From positions 233,136 to 297,135 of the forward strand of contig CAVOZI010000004.1 in the NCBI GenBank assembly GCA_963700895.1: DNA of 64,000 nt. Reading direction: 5' to 3'. The notes beneath the pieces are model-generated. The model did not search any database and was not told the DNA's origin. It saw only the letters and a program-made list of their open reading frames with translations. Below, piece after piece: positions 10,852-21,278 of the stretch. Origin of the DNA: Anderseniella sp963700895. Its GTDB lineage: Bacteria > Pseudomonadota > Alphaproteobacteria > Rhizobiales > Aestuariivirgaceae. Position 1 is the stretch's first letter. Each line of letters opens with the position of its first letter. The position numbers and the translations under genes were made by a program.

Positions 10852-11610
10852 TCATCATCTCGAACGGCATGTTGCGGTCGGGTTCGACGGTGCAGTACAA
10901 TTGCAGCGAGCGTGCTTGAAACTGCCGGTCCCCTCCAGCGTGCGGGCTTCCTTGGCGATTTCAACAAGCCTGAGAGCCGGGCAAGGCTCGAGGCCATGAA
11001 GGCGGCGGACGGCTGGACGATCCTCAAGACGCATGAGGCACCCCTTGAGAAGGCTTTCTACGACGAGCGTGTGCGCGTGCTGTTCAGCTATCGCGACGTG
11101 CGCGACATCGCGGCCTCGATCAAGAAGAAGTGGGGTTATTCCTTTGATCAGATCCTGTCAGTCGTCCAAGATATGATCGAGATCGACCGCGCGTTCGATG
11201 ACATCCCAGGCGTCCTCGTTCAGTCCTACGACACGCTCTACGCGGACTTGCCTGCGGCGACGAGGGAGATCGCGCACTTCCTAAACGTGAAACTCGACGA
11301 CGAGGACCTGGTCCGGATCGCGGGTGCATTGTCGGTAGATGCATCGAAGGAGCGGATCGAGGCGCGCTCCAAGAACCCTGTCGTGCGCTTTCTCGGCCGC
11401 CTCTCCGGCCGATTCCAAGTCGATCCGAAGACGCAGATGCACGACGACCACATTTCCGCGTCCGGCGGCCGAGACGGGGACTGGAAAAACCAGTTTACGG
11501 AAGCGCAAATAATTACCTTGAACAAACGGTTCGGGGATTGGCTCGAGATGCATGGTTACAAGCACTCCACCCTCCAGCATTTGGCAAGGTCGAGAGTGCC
11601 CACGACTTGA
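10848..11610 (+). CDS. Sulfotransferase (PAPS-dependent), frameshifted near the 5' end
   Basis: It probably transfers sulfate from PAPS to the polysaccharide or its lipid-linked precursor. The N-terminus IIISNGMLRSGST is the 5'-phosphosulfate-binding loop, and FSYRDVRDIAASIKKKWG is the 3'-phosphate-binding region. Later LVQSYDTLYADLPAATREIAHFLNV is typical of the sulfotransferase family. The first 20 codons are in another frame: removing or adding a base near 10905 joins STVQYN to LETAGPLQRAGFLGDF. ATGA overlap with the preceding gene supports the start at 10848. The length is about 254 residues. Confidence 0.82.
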
Positions 11611-12963
11611 CACTTTTGAGGCCGCGACTTCTGGGGTCCCGAATAGGGCAACGTCCACAGCTTGCCAAGGCGCTTGCCAGTATGGGCTGGCTCACTTTCG
11701 ACCGGGCGTTTCGCCTTGCGGTCGGGCTCGCGGTCAGCGTTTACCTGGCCCGCTACCTCGGCCCGGAGGATTTTGGAACTCTGAACTTTGCACTGGCAAT
11801 TATCGCTATGAGTGCGCCCCTCGTGTCGCTAGGCCTTCGCCAGATCGTCGTGCGCGATCTCGTAACGGCACCCTCGGATGCCGGTACCACGATCGGATCG
11901 GCGTTCGCGCTGATGCTGCTGTCGTCGCTGGCGGTGGCGGCGGTCGTCGCATATGTCATCGGCCCACTTCTCGCTAGCACGGAGATTCAGTACTGGCTCG
12001 TAGTCGTTCTGAGTCTGACGCTGATCCCGCAAGCCTTCATTGTCATCCGTTGGTGGTATCAGTTCCCGCGTCGATATGAAGGCAACAATCTTGTTCGAGA
12101 ACGTCGTTTTCATCCTGGTCTCGCTCCTTAAGATCGGAGCGATCTGGCAGGGACTGTCGCTCAAGGCATTTGCGCTGATTCTCCTTTTCGAGGCTGGCGC
12201 GACAGCCGTCGTTCTCTTGTGGCTCTATCTCCGTTCGTCGCACCGGTCAGGTACCTGGCGAATCCGGTTTCAGCGGGCAAAGTCTCTGCTAAGCAACTCC
12301 TGGCCGCTGCTGCTCTCGGGCATCGCTGTGCTGATCTACATGCGCACCGATCAAATCATGCTTGGCGCCATAGCCGGAACGGAGGCTGTCGGCCAATATT
12401 CGGCAGCCCTCCGTTTCAGTGAAGTCTGGGCGGTTATCCCATCCATCATCATGGTGTCCGCCTTTCCCGCACTTCTCAAAATCTATGAACGGGACACTGC
12501 CGAATTTGATAAGCGGATCCAGCAACTGTTAGATCTTTCCGTTTTGGCGACAGTAGCCCTTGCTGGGCTCTTGACCTTCCTTTCGGGTTGGTTGATGACG
12601 ACCCTCTACGGCGAGCCCTATCGTCCGTCCGGCACTGTTCTGGCCATTCACATATGGACAGTGACATTTGTCTTCCTTGGCGTGATCAGCGAGCGGTGGC
12701 TAATCGCCCAACGGATGGAGCGAGTTGTCTTACTAAAATCGGTGCTGGGCGGCATGGCCAACATTGGCTTCAATTTCCTGCTCATACCGCTGTATGGGGA
12801 ATTTGGCGCTGCTTTTGGAACCCTGCTTTCGTACGTCGTAGCAGGGTTGCTTTCGGATCTGGCGCTATCTGATACGCGAAGACTTTTTGGCATGAAGCTA
12901 ATGGCATTTGTTCATTTGCCATCGACAATTCTAATGGTTGCCAGACGGACTTCGAGAACCTGA
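11607..12963 (+). CDS. Wzx-type polysaccharide flippase (MOP/PST family), frameshifted
   Basis: It exports lipid-linked repeat units across the inner membrane. There are about 12 hydrophobic segments. The family pattern near the N-terminus is SVYLARYLGPEDFGTLNFALA, and the middle has MRTDQIMLGAIAGTEAVGQYSAALRFSE, which is very typical of PST flippases. An extra T near 12062 breaks the frame; without it WWYQ joins SRVDMKATILFENVVF. The chosen TTG at 11607 overlaps the sulfotransferase stop (TTGA); ATG 11682 is an alternative. The length is about 452 residues. Confidence 0.87.
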
Positions 12964-13046
12964 GCGTCATCGCTTGCCCCATATTTTCCGGCTAATCCAT
13001 TGATGCGGTTTAGGGGCATGCAACTGCCTACTAAGCCAGAAAGATT

Positions 13047-13746
13047 ATGTCTGTTACAAAAGAAAGACCGATGGAATTCAAGAATACGAAGTTGAGCCTC
13101 AGTCGACCATTGACTAGCTATGGAAAGGTTCAATCGGTCATTGGAAACCTAACTCGCGGAAGAAAGATATTTGTTCGCATACCGCCTCCTGGTTCCTATG
13201 TCGACATTGGTTGCGGTCCAAACATCGACCCGGCGTTCTGCAACGTCGACTATTTCTGGAGTTCCTGGCGTCAACATTTGCTGGGATGTGACTAAAGGTA
13301 TTCCCCTGTCAGATGATTATGCCGCTGGTGTCTTCACCGAGCACATGATTGAGCACATTCCTCTCAATGCTGCACTTGGTTTTCTAAAGGAATGCTTCCG
13401 TATCATGAGGCCCGGGGCAGTATTGCGAACAATTACGCCGGACGGGGAGCTCTATTTTCGCGAATGCCTCAAGGGTCCCGAGGCCGAGGTGCCCTATGCA
13501 GAAGAGGATGTCGCGCGCTACCCATTCGTCACACCCATGATCAGCGTAAACCGGATCTTCCGCGAACACGGACACCAGTTTATCTGGGACTTCGACACCA
13601 TGCGCGAGGCGCTCGCTCGCATCGGTTTCGCGGACGTGACCAAATGCAGATACCTGGAGGGCTTAGACCCCAAATTGCTGCGTGATACGGAACATCGGCG
13701 CGTTGAATTGCTTTACGTCGAAGCCCGCAAACCTGGCTCCGCCTGA
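13047..13746 (+). CDS. Class I methyltransferase, frameshifted
   Basis: It is a predicted SAM-dependent methyltransferase for sugar decoration. Motif I is YVDIGCGPNIDPAFCNVDY; the post-I region is TEHMIEHIPLNAALGFLKECFRIMRPGAVLRTITPDGE. A frame change near 13262, between CNVDYFW and VPGVNICWDVTKGIPL, divides it. The downstream half is intact to the stop at 13746 and ends RVELLYVEARKPGSA. It is about 233 residues, usual for the EPS-locus members of this family. Base composition is somewhat AT-richer than in the first five genes. Confidence 0.75.
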
Positions 13747-13802
13747 CTGCAAATTGGCCTTCTCCATGAAGTTCGCTGAAAGTACCGAAACGGACTGACG
13801 CC

Positions 13803-14765
13803 ATGATCGCTCCAGTTCTGGTTATCGCCTTCAACCGTCCGGACCTGCTTCCGCCCCTGTTTGACAAGATCACCGCAGCGCAGCCGAGTGCAGTCTATAT
13901 TGCTGTTGATGGTCCCAGGTCCGGTCGCGAACAGGAAAGGGAGGCGGTTGCAAAGGTCCGCAAACTGGCGGAGAGCCATAACTTCGGCACCTCGAAGCAC
14001 CTGCTTTTCCAGGACAGTAACCTGGGTTGCCGGCATGGTGTTGCCGCGGCGATAAAGTGGTTCTTTGGCGAAGTACCGGAGGGCATCGTGCTGGAAGACG
14101 ATATAGATCCAGTGCCCGAGTTTTTCCAGTTTTGCAACGAATTGCTGGAGGCTTACCGCGATCACCTGACAGTCTGGTCGATTTCCGGAACCAACGCACT
14201 AGGTCATGCCGAGCTCGATGGCGATTTCTTTGGGACGACCTTGTTCGAGATGTGGGGCTGGGCCAGCTGGGCGAACCGTTGGGTTGACTACTCGGCCGAC
14301 CTTGATGAATGGCCAGCCATTCGCGCCGAACTACTTCAAGGCGTGTCCTGGCGCCGCAGATTGCAACTGATGCAGTTAATACATCAAGTCGACGCAACAG
14401 TTTTTGACGGCCTGGACACGTGGGATTACCAGCGCATTGCTCAGCAGTACCACAACAAGGGATTGACCCTGTTTCCCCGTCGCTCCCTGGTCAGCAACCG
14501 GGGTGCTGTCGAGGGCGTCAGGGCCGGCACGCCGCTTTGGTACGAACCATCAGGCCTGTGGCGTCCAAAGTTTCCGATGAGGATCCCTGCTATAATCAAC
14601 TGCGATCCGCGTTTGCAGCAGCAGATGGAAGAAGTGCGCTATGGCATGGCCAGAAGCAACTGGCTTCGCCGTCAGATCAAGACGGCGCTGCCAACCGCTC
14701 TGGTGGATGCGGTCCGCAAGGCAAGGGGCTTCGCGAACCCGCCCCCGCCGGGCTGCCCACCATGA
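13803..14765 (+). CDS. HlpA-like nucleotide-diphospho-sugar transferase
   Basis: This 320-residue protein has a GT-A fold pattern: PVLVIAFNRPDLLPPLFDKI at the N-terminus, the acidic EDDIDPVPEFFQF (DxD-like) in the middle and MWGWASWANRWVDY downstream, the combination seen in the hemolytic-protein HlpA-like/GNT-I-related transferases of O-antigen loci. It likely adds one sugar of the repeat. The C-terminal half contains WDYQRIAQQYHNKGLTLFPRRSLVSNRG, also typical. The gene is intact. Confidence 0.78.
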   Translation: MIAPVLVIAFNRPDLLPPLFDKITAAQPSAVYIAVDGPRSGREQEREAVAKVRKLAESHNFGTSKHLLFQDSNLGCRHGVAAAIKWFFGEVPEGIVLEDDIDPVPEFFQFCNELLEAYRDHLTVWSISGTNALGHAELDGDFFGTTLFEMWGWASWANRWVDYSADLDEWPAIRAELLQGVSWRRRLQLMQLIHQVDATVFDGLDTWDYQRIAQQYHNKGLTLFPRRSLVSNRGAVEGVRAGTPLWYEPSGLWRPKFPMRIPAIINCDPRLQQQMEEVRYGMARSNWLRRQIKTALPTALVDAVRKARGFANPPPPGCPP

Positions 14766-14811
14766 GTTGGACTTCCGGAATGGTCACACTGCTTAACAAG
14801 GGGCATTGTTC

Positions 14812-15589
14812 TTGGCACTGAAAGGATTCCTGCGGAAAACAGGCCTGATGCCGATCGTGAAGCAGTCGGCTGAGCGCGCCGCCGCCTCAATTGGCATGCG
14901 AATTGTGCCAGAGGCGCAGTTGCCAGGTGTCGGCTGGCTCGCGCTGCCCACTCTTCCGGTCCGGACTGTCCTCGACATCGGTGCCTGCCGCGGTGGTTTC
15001 GCCACGGAGGTCCTTATCCCACGTTTCCCCAGGGCCGTGATCCACAGTTTCGAGCCTTCGCAGGATGCTTTCCCGCACCTCAAGGAACGGGCGGATGCTT
15101 CGGGAGGCCGGCACTTCGCGTACAACTTCGGCCTCGGTGAGCGCGCCGAAACGCTCGTTCTGCATTCGGCAGTTGATGCGCTTCCGGCCTCTTCGCTGCT
15201 GCCGTCTACAAAAGAAAATACCGATGCGTTTCCGCAAGTCGCCAACACAAGGGAGCTGACAGTCGAGATCCGCGTGCTTGACGAGATAGCGTCCACTCTG
15301 GCGCCCGCCATCCAGGACGATCTTCTCGTCAAGATTGATGTGCAGGGCTTCGAGGATCGTGTGATCCGTGGTGGCCGTAATACCATTGCGCGTGCACGTG
15401 CTGTGGTCGTCGAAGTGCAGAGCGCGCCGCTGTATGAAGGCCAACCGACCTTCCGCGAGATCTTCATGGAACTTGATGCGCTGGGCTTTGTCTTCACCGG
15501 CGTGCTTGACCAGTTTGCCGCAGCTGACGGTCGAGTCCTCTGATGACGATGCCGTGTTCATCCGTCCATCGAGAAATGCCCGGACATGA
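14812..15589 (+). CDS. FkbM family methyltransferase, frameshifted at the 3' end
   Basis: It is an O-methyltransferase of the FkbM family. Features are VLDIGACRGGFATEVLIPRFP (motif I), IHSFEPSQDAFPHLKE (motif II), NFGLGERAETLVLH and DLLVKIDVQGFEDRVIRGG. The frame stops at 15543, but a change near 15540 continues it as DAVFIRPSRNART to 15589, where the stop overlaps the next ATG (ATGA). That overlap supports the longer reading. No ATG lies near the start; TTG 14812 has AAGGGG 8 bases upstream and is preferred, with TTG 14806 as the alternative. Confidence 0.82.
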
Positions 15590-16434
15590 CCGCAGCCTTT
15601 CTCTCGATAGTTACGATTAGTTTCAACCAGAAGGACTTCCTGCGCCAGACGCTGGACAGTGTCATCTCGCAGAAGACTGATGACGTTGAATACATAGTGG
15701 TTGACCCGGGTTCAACCGACGGTAGCCGTGACCTGCTGCTGGACCATGCCGGGGACATCGACATACTGATACTCGATCCGGACAACGGTCCGGCAGACGG
15801 TCTCAACAAAGGCTTCGCCAAGGTTTCCGGCGAGGTCGGATATTTTCTCAACTCCGATGACTTCCTGTTGCCGGGTGCGATCACGTCGCTGAGGCGCTGC
15901 TGGAGCAGGGCAGGCGACGCGGACATCGTCCTCGGTGGTGGCTGGATGGTGTCCGGCGACTGCACGCCGCTGCGTCAGATGAGGGCCACCAGGACTGATA
16001 TGACCCGCCTACTCGACGGGCGCGCCTCACTGTTCCAGCAGGGCATGAGCTTCAGGATGGAAAGGTTCCGCCGGGCCGGCGGGTTCAACGCGGGGAACCG
16101 AACCTGCTGGGACCTTGAACTGCTGCTCGACATGATGGCAACCGGGGCGGGCGTGAGGACCGTTACCAGCCAGTTCGGCGTGTTCAGGCTGCATGGAGAC
16201 TCGCTGTCAGGCGGCGCTGAGGGTTCAGCCCATAACCAGCGATACCGCAGTGACATGGAACGCCTGCAGGCCAAGTATGGCGATGCTTCAAGACCGGGGT
16301 ATGGGCGAGCTGCCAGTCTCGCGTGCCGGTTGATTGAGAACCCGGCCCTTGTGCAGGATGTGGCGCTGGCCCGGTTCGGACCTGCCATCATGTCTCGCCG
16401 GTGGCTCAAGGCGAACCAGACCCATGACCGCTGA
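15586..16434 (+). CDS. Family 2 glycosyltransferase
   Basis: This 282-residue GT-A transferase has SIVTISFNQKDFLRQTLDSV, the VDPGSTDGSRD nucleotide-binding strand, NGPADGLNKGFAKVSGEVGYFLNSDDFLL (DxD-type metal site SDD) and a WDLELLLDM acceptor-side acidic motif. It is intact. It overlaps the preceding FkbM gene by four bases and the next gene by eleven, so all are probably translated from one mRNA. The donor and acceptor sugars cannot be told from sequence. Confidence 0.9.
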   Translation: MTAAFLSIVTISFNQKDFLRQTLDSVISQKTDDVEYIVVDPGSTDGSRDLLLDHAGDIDILILDPDNGPADGLNKGFAKVSGEVGYFLNSDDFLLPGAITSLRRCWSRAGDADIVLGGGWMVSGDCTPLRQMRATRTDMTRLLDGRASLFQQGMSFRMERFRRAGGFNAGNRTCWDLELLLDMMATGAGVRTVTSQFGVFRLHGDSLSGGAEGSAHNQRYRSDMERLQAKYGDASRPGYGRAASLACRLIENPALVQDVALARFGPAIMSRRWLKANQTHDR

Positions 16435-17516
16435 CCAGTGGCCGGTAGTGGCTTTCGCGTGGCCAGGTCTTCCCGATTATGCAGCGCGTTGCCTGGCCGA
16501 ACTCAAGCGTATGCATGGCACCAGCCTGCACGTGCTGGCCACGCGGCCCAGCGTGCCAATCGAGGGCATGGAGCTATCAATTGGACAGCCGGTCCACTGG
16601 ATGGCCGGGGACGGCGAAACGCAGGGCTGGCGGGACTTCGGGCTTGAGCCGCCGAATGTACTCTTCGCCGGGGGGCACTCGACACCTGCCTTCAGGCGGG
16701 TGCTGGAAGAAGCGCGCACGGCGGGTGCTGCAGTGGTGTTGCTGTCGGACAACAATTGGCAAGGGAGCTTGCGCCATTGGCTGGTTGACCCGATGCGCTA
16801 CCGGCTTCAGTTCCGGAAGACATTCGATGCCGTGTTCGTTCCAGGCAAGTCTGGCCGGGCCTACAATAGGCACATGGGCTTTGCGCCGGACAGGATCTTC
16901 ATGGGTCTGTATGGGGCTGACCCTGCCGTCTTCAGGCCTGGAGGCTCGCTGCAGTCGCGGCCCAAGGAACTGCTGTTTGTTGGCCAATTCATTGACCGCA
17001 AGAACGTCGTGAACTCTTGCACGTGTTTTCGAGCGTCTGGCACAGGACAACCGAGGTTGGCAGTTGCGTCTGTGCGGGTCGGGGCCGCTTCACAACCAAG
17101 TCCCACGGTCGGACAATATCATCGTCGAGGGGTTTGTGCAGCCTGCCGAACTGGCCGGTAAGATGCGCGATGCGCGGTGCCTAGTGCTGCCGTCACTTGA
17201 AGAACACTGGGGACTGGTGGTTCATGAAGCTGCCTTGTCCGGCTGTGCGTTGGCGCTTTCCGATGCCGTTGGGGCTGCACCGGATCTGGCAAGTAAAGAG
17301 AACTCGGTGGCTTTCGCAGCAGGAGATGCAGCTGCGATGGAGGCCGCCTTGTCCAAGCTGATGGCCTGGTCTGACGAGCAGTGGGCGAGGGCACAGCAGG
17401 TATCGTTGGCCAAGGCTGCGCACTTCGGACCGGCGCGTTTTGCACAGTCGTGCATCGACATGATCGAGTTGCTCTGTGAGGTGCGAGCACCCCGTTTGGC
17501 TGGCCGGGCCCAGTGA
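16424..17516 (+). CDS. Family 4 glycosyltransferase, two frameshifts
   Basis: The N-terminal half (PVVAFAWPGLPDYAARCLAEL, NVLFAGGHSTPAFRRVL, DAVFVPGKSGRAYNRHMGF, ELLFVGQFIDRKNV) and C-terminal half (LRLCGSGPLHNQ, VEGFVQPAELAGKMRDA, CLVLPSLEEHWGLVVHEAALSGCALALSDAVGAA) form one GT-B enzyme of about 364 residues. The C-terminal ExxxxxxxE-type donor site is intact. Between roughly 17010 and 17050 two compensating one-base changes are needed to read a KNVVELLHVFERLAQDN-like segment. It overlaps genes on both sides. Confidence 0.82.
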
Positions 17517-18694
17517 AAGTTCTCCACGTCATTGCTTCACTGTCGCCTGTGCGCGGCGGCACTACTACCGCAGCATTGGCGATGGCGGAAGCCGTGAAGT
17601 CCCACGGTGTGGTGAGCGAGTTTGCCACCACCGATGACGATGGTCCCGGATGTCGGCTCGAGGCCAATGCGCCGGAGAGAAGGATTCCGTTACGGAATTA
17701 TTTTGCCAAATGCAGTGAGTTCTACACCGTTGCAGCGGGTTTTTCGGTATGGCTGGGGGGCGACGTCTCAAGGTATGATCTCATCCATGTACACGGCCTG
17801 TTTTCGTATGTGAACGCAGTGGCGGGCCGGGCCTGCCGGCGCGCGGGCGTGCCCTATATCGTGACCCCCCACGGCATGGCAAACGCCTATGGCATGGCGC
17901 ACAAGCCGTGCCGCAAGAAGCTTTCGTTCGCGCTGGTCGAGAGACCTCTGCTGAACGGAGCTGCCGCCGTCCACATGACAAGCGCAGGCGAACAGGTAGA
18001 CTTCGATCTATTGGCTATCAAGGCACCCGTCAGGCTTTTACCCTTGAGCGTGGACTTGCCCGCTGCGAAGGTCACAGCACAACTGTTCAGTGACAATTTT
18101 CCGGATGCAACCAGCCGGCAAATCGTGGCATTCGTGGGTAGGTTGAATCCGATCAAGAATCTCGAACGCCTGATCGACGCGATGGTGAGCGTGACAAGTG
18201 AACTGCCAGACGCCCTTCTCGTGATTTGCGGCAGTGGTGAACAGGATTACGTCCGAGCCCTCGCGCAGCGGGTGACAGCGCGTGGCCTAGACGATCACGT
18301 GGTGTGGGCCGGTCATGTCGAAGAGCAGATGAAGTGGTCGGTTCTGGCTGCTGCAAGCTGCTTCGTGCTGCCATCCGTGTCGGAGAGCTTCGGGCTGTCA
18401 GCGGTAGAGGCTGCAGCAGTTGGCACTCCTTGCATTGTATCAGACAAGGTGGCGGTGGCAGGCGACCTGGCTAGGTTGGGTGCTGCCGTTGCCGTCGATC
18501 ATGATGCCAGGTCGTTGGCGCAAGGCATTACCAGCGTGTTGACCGGCAAGAATGCGCCGGTGGCGCCGGGCAAGGTTCGCGAAAGGTTCTCACGTGGCCA
18601 GATGGGGGAGGGGCTAGTCGAAATTTATTCTGATGCATTGAAGTCTTCGGGGAGCCGTCCTGTGTGCAAGCAGTTGGCGAAACCCCTGGTATGA
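17513..18694 (+). CDS. Family 4 glycosyltransferase
   Basis: An intact 393-residue GT-B enzyme. The N-terminus VLHVIASLSPVRGGTTTAALAMAEA is the acceptor-domain glycine loop; DLIHVHGLFSY and YIVTPHGMANAYGM follow. The donor domain has IVAFVGRLNPIKNLERLIDAM, LLVICGSGEQD and CFVLPSVSESFGLSAVEAAAVGTPCIVSD (E-x7-E). The GTG start overlaps the preceding stop (GTGA). Architecture and motifs match mannosyl/rhamnosyl-type family 4 transferases; the exact sugar is unknown. Confidence 0.92.
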   Translation: MKVLHVIASLSPVRGGTTTAALAMAEAVKSHGVVSEFATTDDDGPGCRLEANAPERRIPLRNYFAKCSEFYTVAAGFSVWLGGDVSRYDLIHVHGLFSYVNAVAGRACRRAGVPYIVTPHGMANAYGMAHKPCRKKLSFALVERPLLNGAAAVHMTSAGEQVDFDLLAIKAPVRLLPLSVDLPAAKVTAQLFSDNFPDATSRQIVAFVGRLNPIKNLERLIDAMVSVTSELPDALLVICGSGEQDYVRALAQRVTARGLDDHVVWAGHVEEQMKWSVLAAASCFVLPSVSESFGLSAVEAAAVGTPCIVSDKVAVAGDLARLGAAVAVDHDARSLAQGITSVLTGKNAPVAPGKVRERFSRGQMGEGLVEIYSDALKSSGSRPVCKQLAKPLV

Positions 18695-19242
18695 AACCAG
18701 TCGACATAGCCATGAATCGCAGAACACAGAAGTGGACGTGGAAAGAGCTGGCATTGCGGCTATTGTGGATTCTGGCCCTGCCATTTTTCAGATTTAGTCC
18801 GAGACCGATGTGGGCTTTCAGGCGTTTTTTGCTTCGCTTGTTTGGAGCGTCGGTGGGGCGTCAGGTTCATGTTTACCCAACGGTCCACGTTACAATTCCG
18901 TGGAACATTCGGGTTGGTGATTTCAGTGCGATTGGTAACGAGGCCATTCTGTACGCGTTGGGGCCAATAGATATTGGTAGTGGCGTAACCGTCTCGCAGT
19001 ACGCACACCTTTGCGCTGGCACACATGATCATCTTGACCCAACAATGCCCCTCATGAAGGTTCCAATCAGAATTGGTGATGGCGCGTGGATTTGTGCCGA
19101 TGCCTTCATAGGGCCCGGCGTCACAGTGGGGCGTGCCGCCATCGTCGGAGCCCGGGCGGTGGCGATGAAAGACGTCCCTGACAATGCGATCGTGGTGGGC
19201 AATCCGGGTGTCATTGTCTCGAGCCGGCTAAAGAATGTTTGA
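18691..19242 (+). CDS. WcaF-type sugar O-acetyltransferase (left-handed beta helix)
   Basis: It probably O-acetylates the polysaccharide from acetyl-CoA. The N-terminal 50 residues are hydrophobic and basic, as in colanic acid acetyltransferase WcaF. Hexapeptide repeats follow (IRVGDFSAIG, PIDIGSGVTVSQYAHLCAGTHD, VRIGDGAWICADAFIGPGVTVGRAAIVGARAVAMKDVPDNAIVVGNPG), with the catalytic His in GTHDH. The start at 18691 gives an ATGA overlap with the preceding stop; ATG 18712 is an alternative. The DNA is more AT-rich than its neighbours. Confidence 0.85.
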   Translation: MKPVDIAMNRRTQKWTWKELALRLLWILALPFFRFSPRPMWAFRRFLLRLFGASVGRQVHVYPTVHVTIPWNIRVGDFSAIGNEAILYALGPIDIGSGVTVSQYAHLCAGTHDHLDPTMPLMKVPIRIGDGAWICADAFIGPGVTVGRAAIVGARAVAMKDVPDNAIVVGNPGVIVSSRLKNV

Positions 19243-19425
19243 GGCCGCAATTTTCTTGGTGATCCCGGTATCCAACTCAATCGATACGGCGGCACAGCAA
19301 GCAGATAGCCAGCGTTGAAAGTCAAATGCCCGATAACGTGGTTTATGGCACTTTCCTGTTCCTTGGCTACCCCCATCCTCTGGGATAGCTGACGCCGCTA
19401 TCAACACCACTGGCCGTCCTCCCTC

Positions 19426-19455
19426 GAAGCCCCTAGTCTGGGGCTTCTTCGTTTT
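19426..19455 (+). terminator. Rho-independent terminator after the main polysaccharide operon
   Basis: GAAGCCCC (19426-19433) pairs perfectly with GGGGCTTC (19440-19447) around a six-base loop, followed by the T-rich TTCGTTTT. It lies between the acetyltransferase and the next GT2 gene, so the latter is probably transcribed separately or at reduced level. Confidence 0.85.
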
Positions 19456-19480
19456 CCCGATCAGCAACACCCGCCCCGAC

Positions 19481-20324
19481 ATGAAGCCACCCATCACGCC
19501 GATCCCGGTCACCGTTGCCATTCCGGTGCGCAATGAGGAGGCCAATCTCGCCCGCTGCCTGAAGCGGCTGGGACGGTTCGCCGACGTGGTGGTGATCGAC
19601 AGTGGGTCGAGCGATCGCACCGTCGCAGATCGCCGAAGAGCACGGGTGCCGCGTGCTACAGTTCAGTTGGACCGGCACCTACCCGAAGAAGCGCAACTGG
19701 TTCCTGATCAACCACCCGCCGGCGCAAGGCTGGGTGCTGTTCCTCGATGCCGACGAGTTCGTCGACGACACCTTCTGCGAGGCCATCTCCAAGGCCGTGC
19801 ATGATGACCGCTTCAATGGCTACTGGCTCACCTACACCAACTACTTTCTCGGCAAACGGCTCAAGCACGGACTGGAACAGCGCAAGCTCGCCCTGTTCCG
19901 GGTCGGCAAGGGGCTGTACGAGCGCATCGACGAGCAGGGCTGGAGCGGTCTCGACATGGAGATCCACGAGCACCCGATCATCGACGGCGCCGTTGGCGAG
20001 ATCACCGCGCCCATTGACCACCGCGACTACAAGGGCTTGGCCCGGTTCATCGATCGCCATCGCGATTACGCAACTTGGGAGGCGCAACGCTATACCCGCA
20101 TCCAGTCTGACCGGGACGCCTGGTCCCACTTTACCTCGCGCCAGCAGTTCAAGTACCGGCATCTGGCGCGATGGTGGTACCCGGCGTTTTATTTCCTGTT
20201 CACCTACGTGGCCAAGCTCGGGTTCCTCGACGGGGCCGCCGGCTTCCATTACGCGCTCTACAAGGCGTGGTACTTCCACACCATCCGCCTGCTGATCCGT
20301 GAGCAGCAGACCAGATTGACGTGA
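19481..20324 (+). CDS. Family 2 glycosyltransferase (KdtX/WaaE-like), frameshifted
   Basis: The N-terminus PVTVAIPVRNEEANLARCLKRL and VVVIDSGSSDRT are the GT2 nucleotide-binding strands. After a missing base near 19620 the other frame continues IAEEHGCRVLQFSWTGTYPKKRNWFL, then LFLDADEFV (DxD), typical of beta-1,4-glucosyltransferases of the WaaE/KdtX type. The C-terminal region has GLDMEIHEHPI and a hydrophobic tail with aromatic residues (WYPAFYFLFTYVAKLGFLDG). The joined length is about 281 residues. It sits beyond the terminator at 19.4 kb. Confidence 0.85.
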
Positions 20325-20362
20325 GACCCTGTCAGGGGCTGTGATCCGGTCGCGGATCGATA

Positions 20363-21268
20363 CTATGCCCATACATTGTGCTCCGCGTGTTCCAGGTAGC
20401 GTCCCAGCACATTGATCGACTTCCATCCACCGGCCCGCATGATGGCGGCAGTATCGTGACCGGCGCAGAGCAGGTCTTGCGCTGCCCCGACCCTGAGCGA
20501 GTGACCACTAAAGGCCAGCACCTCTTCCCTGCTCAGGCCCGCCTCTCGGGCTGATGTCTTCACCAGCCGCTTGACGGTGTCGGTGCTGATGCTGCGATTG
20601 ACGGCCTTGCCCTGGTAGATCGGGCAGAACAGCCAGGGGATGTCGGGACCGCGCCAGTCAAGCCAGTCCTGAACCAGCCTTGCCGTTTGCCTTGAGGTGA
20701 ACGCAATCCGGCCAAGCCCAAACGGGTCCGCTTTGCTGCGGCGGATCAGCACCCTGAGCGTTCCATCTGACCGCAATTCAAGGTCATCGGTGTGGAGCGC
20801 CACCAACTCGGCCCTGCGTGTGAGCAGGTCATAGCCGAGCGCCAGCATCGCTCGATTGCGCAGGCCCCACGGGCCTTCGGGCTGCACCTCCAGAAACGCA
20901 TCGAGGTAATCCCGTGTCAGGCCCTTGGCCTGGCGGGGACGGGACAGTTTTTGCCGGCGCACCCGGCGCAGCGCCAGGTTGATGTCCTCGTCCCACGTCG
21001 GGTCGGGCAGCCGCAACAGGCGATGTGCCTTGCGAATGGCATAGACGCGCCGCCGCACGGTCGCGACGGCGAGCGACGGTGCCTGGTCTTCCAGAAAGGC
21101 GCACACGGTCTGGGGATCAGCCGGGAAGGGCGGCAGACCTTTCTGCTGACACCAGGCTACGAATATGCCGACATCGGTGTAGTATGACTTGATCGTTGCC
21201 GGCGCATATGCACCTTCAAGGCGGGCAAACGCTGTTCGCCATTCGTGTATATAGCCTGCGTTTTGCAT
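20363..21268 (-). CDS. Tyrosine recombinase / integrase
   Basis: This 301-residue site-specific recombinase has a SAM-like N-terminal core-binding domain (YAPATIKSYYTDVGIFVAWCQQKG) and a catalytic domain from about residue 120. The catalytic set is visible: an Arg in LLTRRAELVALHTDD, a Lys in IRRSKADP, the H-x-x-R box SGHSLRVGAAQDL, a Trp in RAGGWKSINVLG in place of the second His, and the nucleophile Tyr in GRYLEHAE. It is divergent from a small XRE regulator with only 29 bases between. No att repeat or tRNA was found nearby. Confidence 0.93.
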   Translation of the reverse strand: MQNAGYIHEWRTAFARLEGAYAPATIKSYYTDVGIFVAWCQQKGLPPFPADPQTVCAFLEDQAPSLAVATVRRRVYAIRKAHRLLRLPDPTWDEDINLALRRVRRQKLSRPRQAKGLTRDYLDAFLEVQPEGPWGLRNRAMLALGYDLLTRRAELVALHTDDLELRSDGTLRVLIRRSKADPFGLGRIAFTSRQTARLVQDWLDWRGPDIPWLFCPIYQGKAVNRSISTDTVKRLVKTSAREAGLSREEVLAFSGHSLRVGAAQDLLCAGHDTAAIMRAGGWKSINVLGRYLEHAEHNVWA

Positions 21269-21278
21269 GACTTTAATA

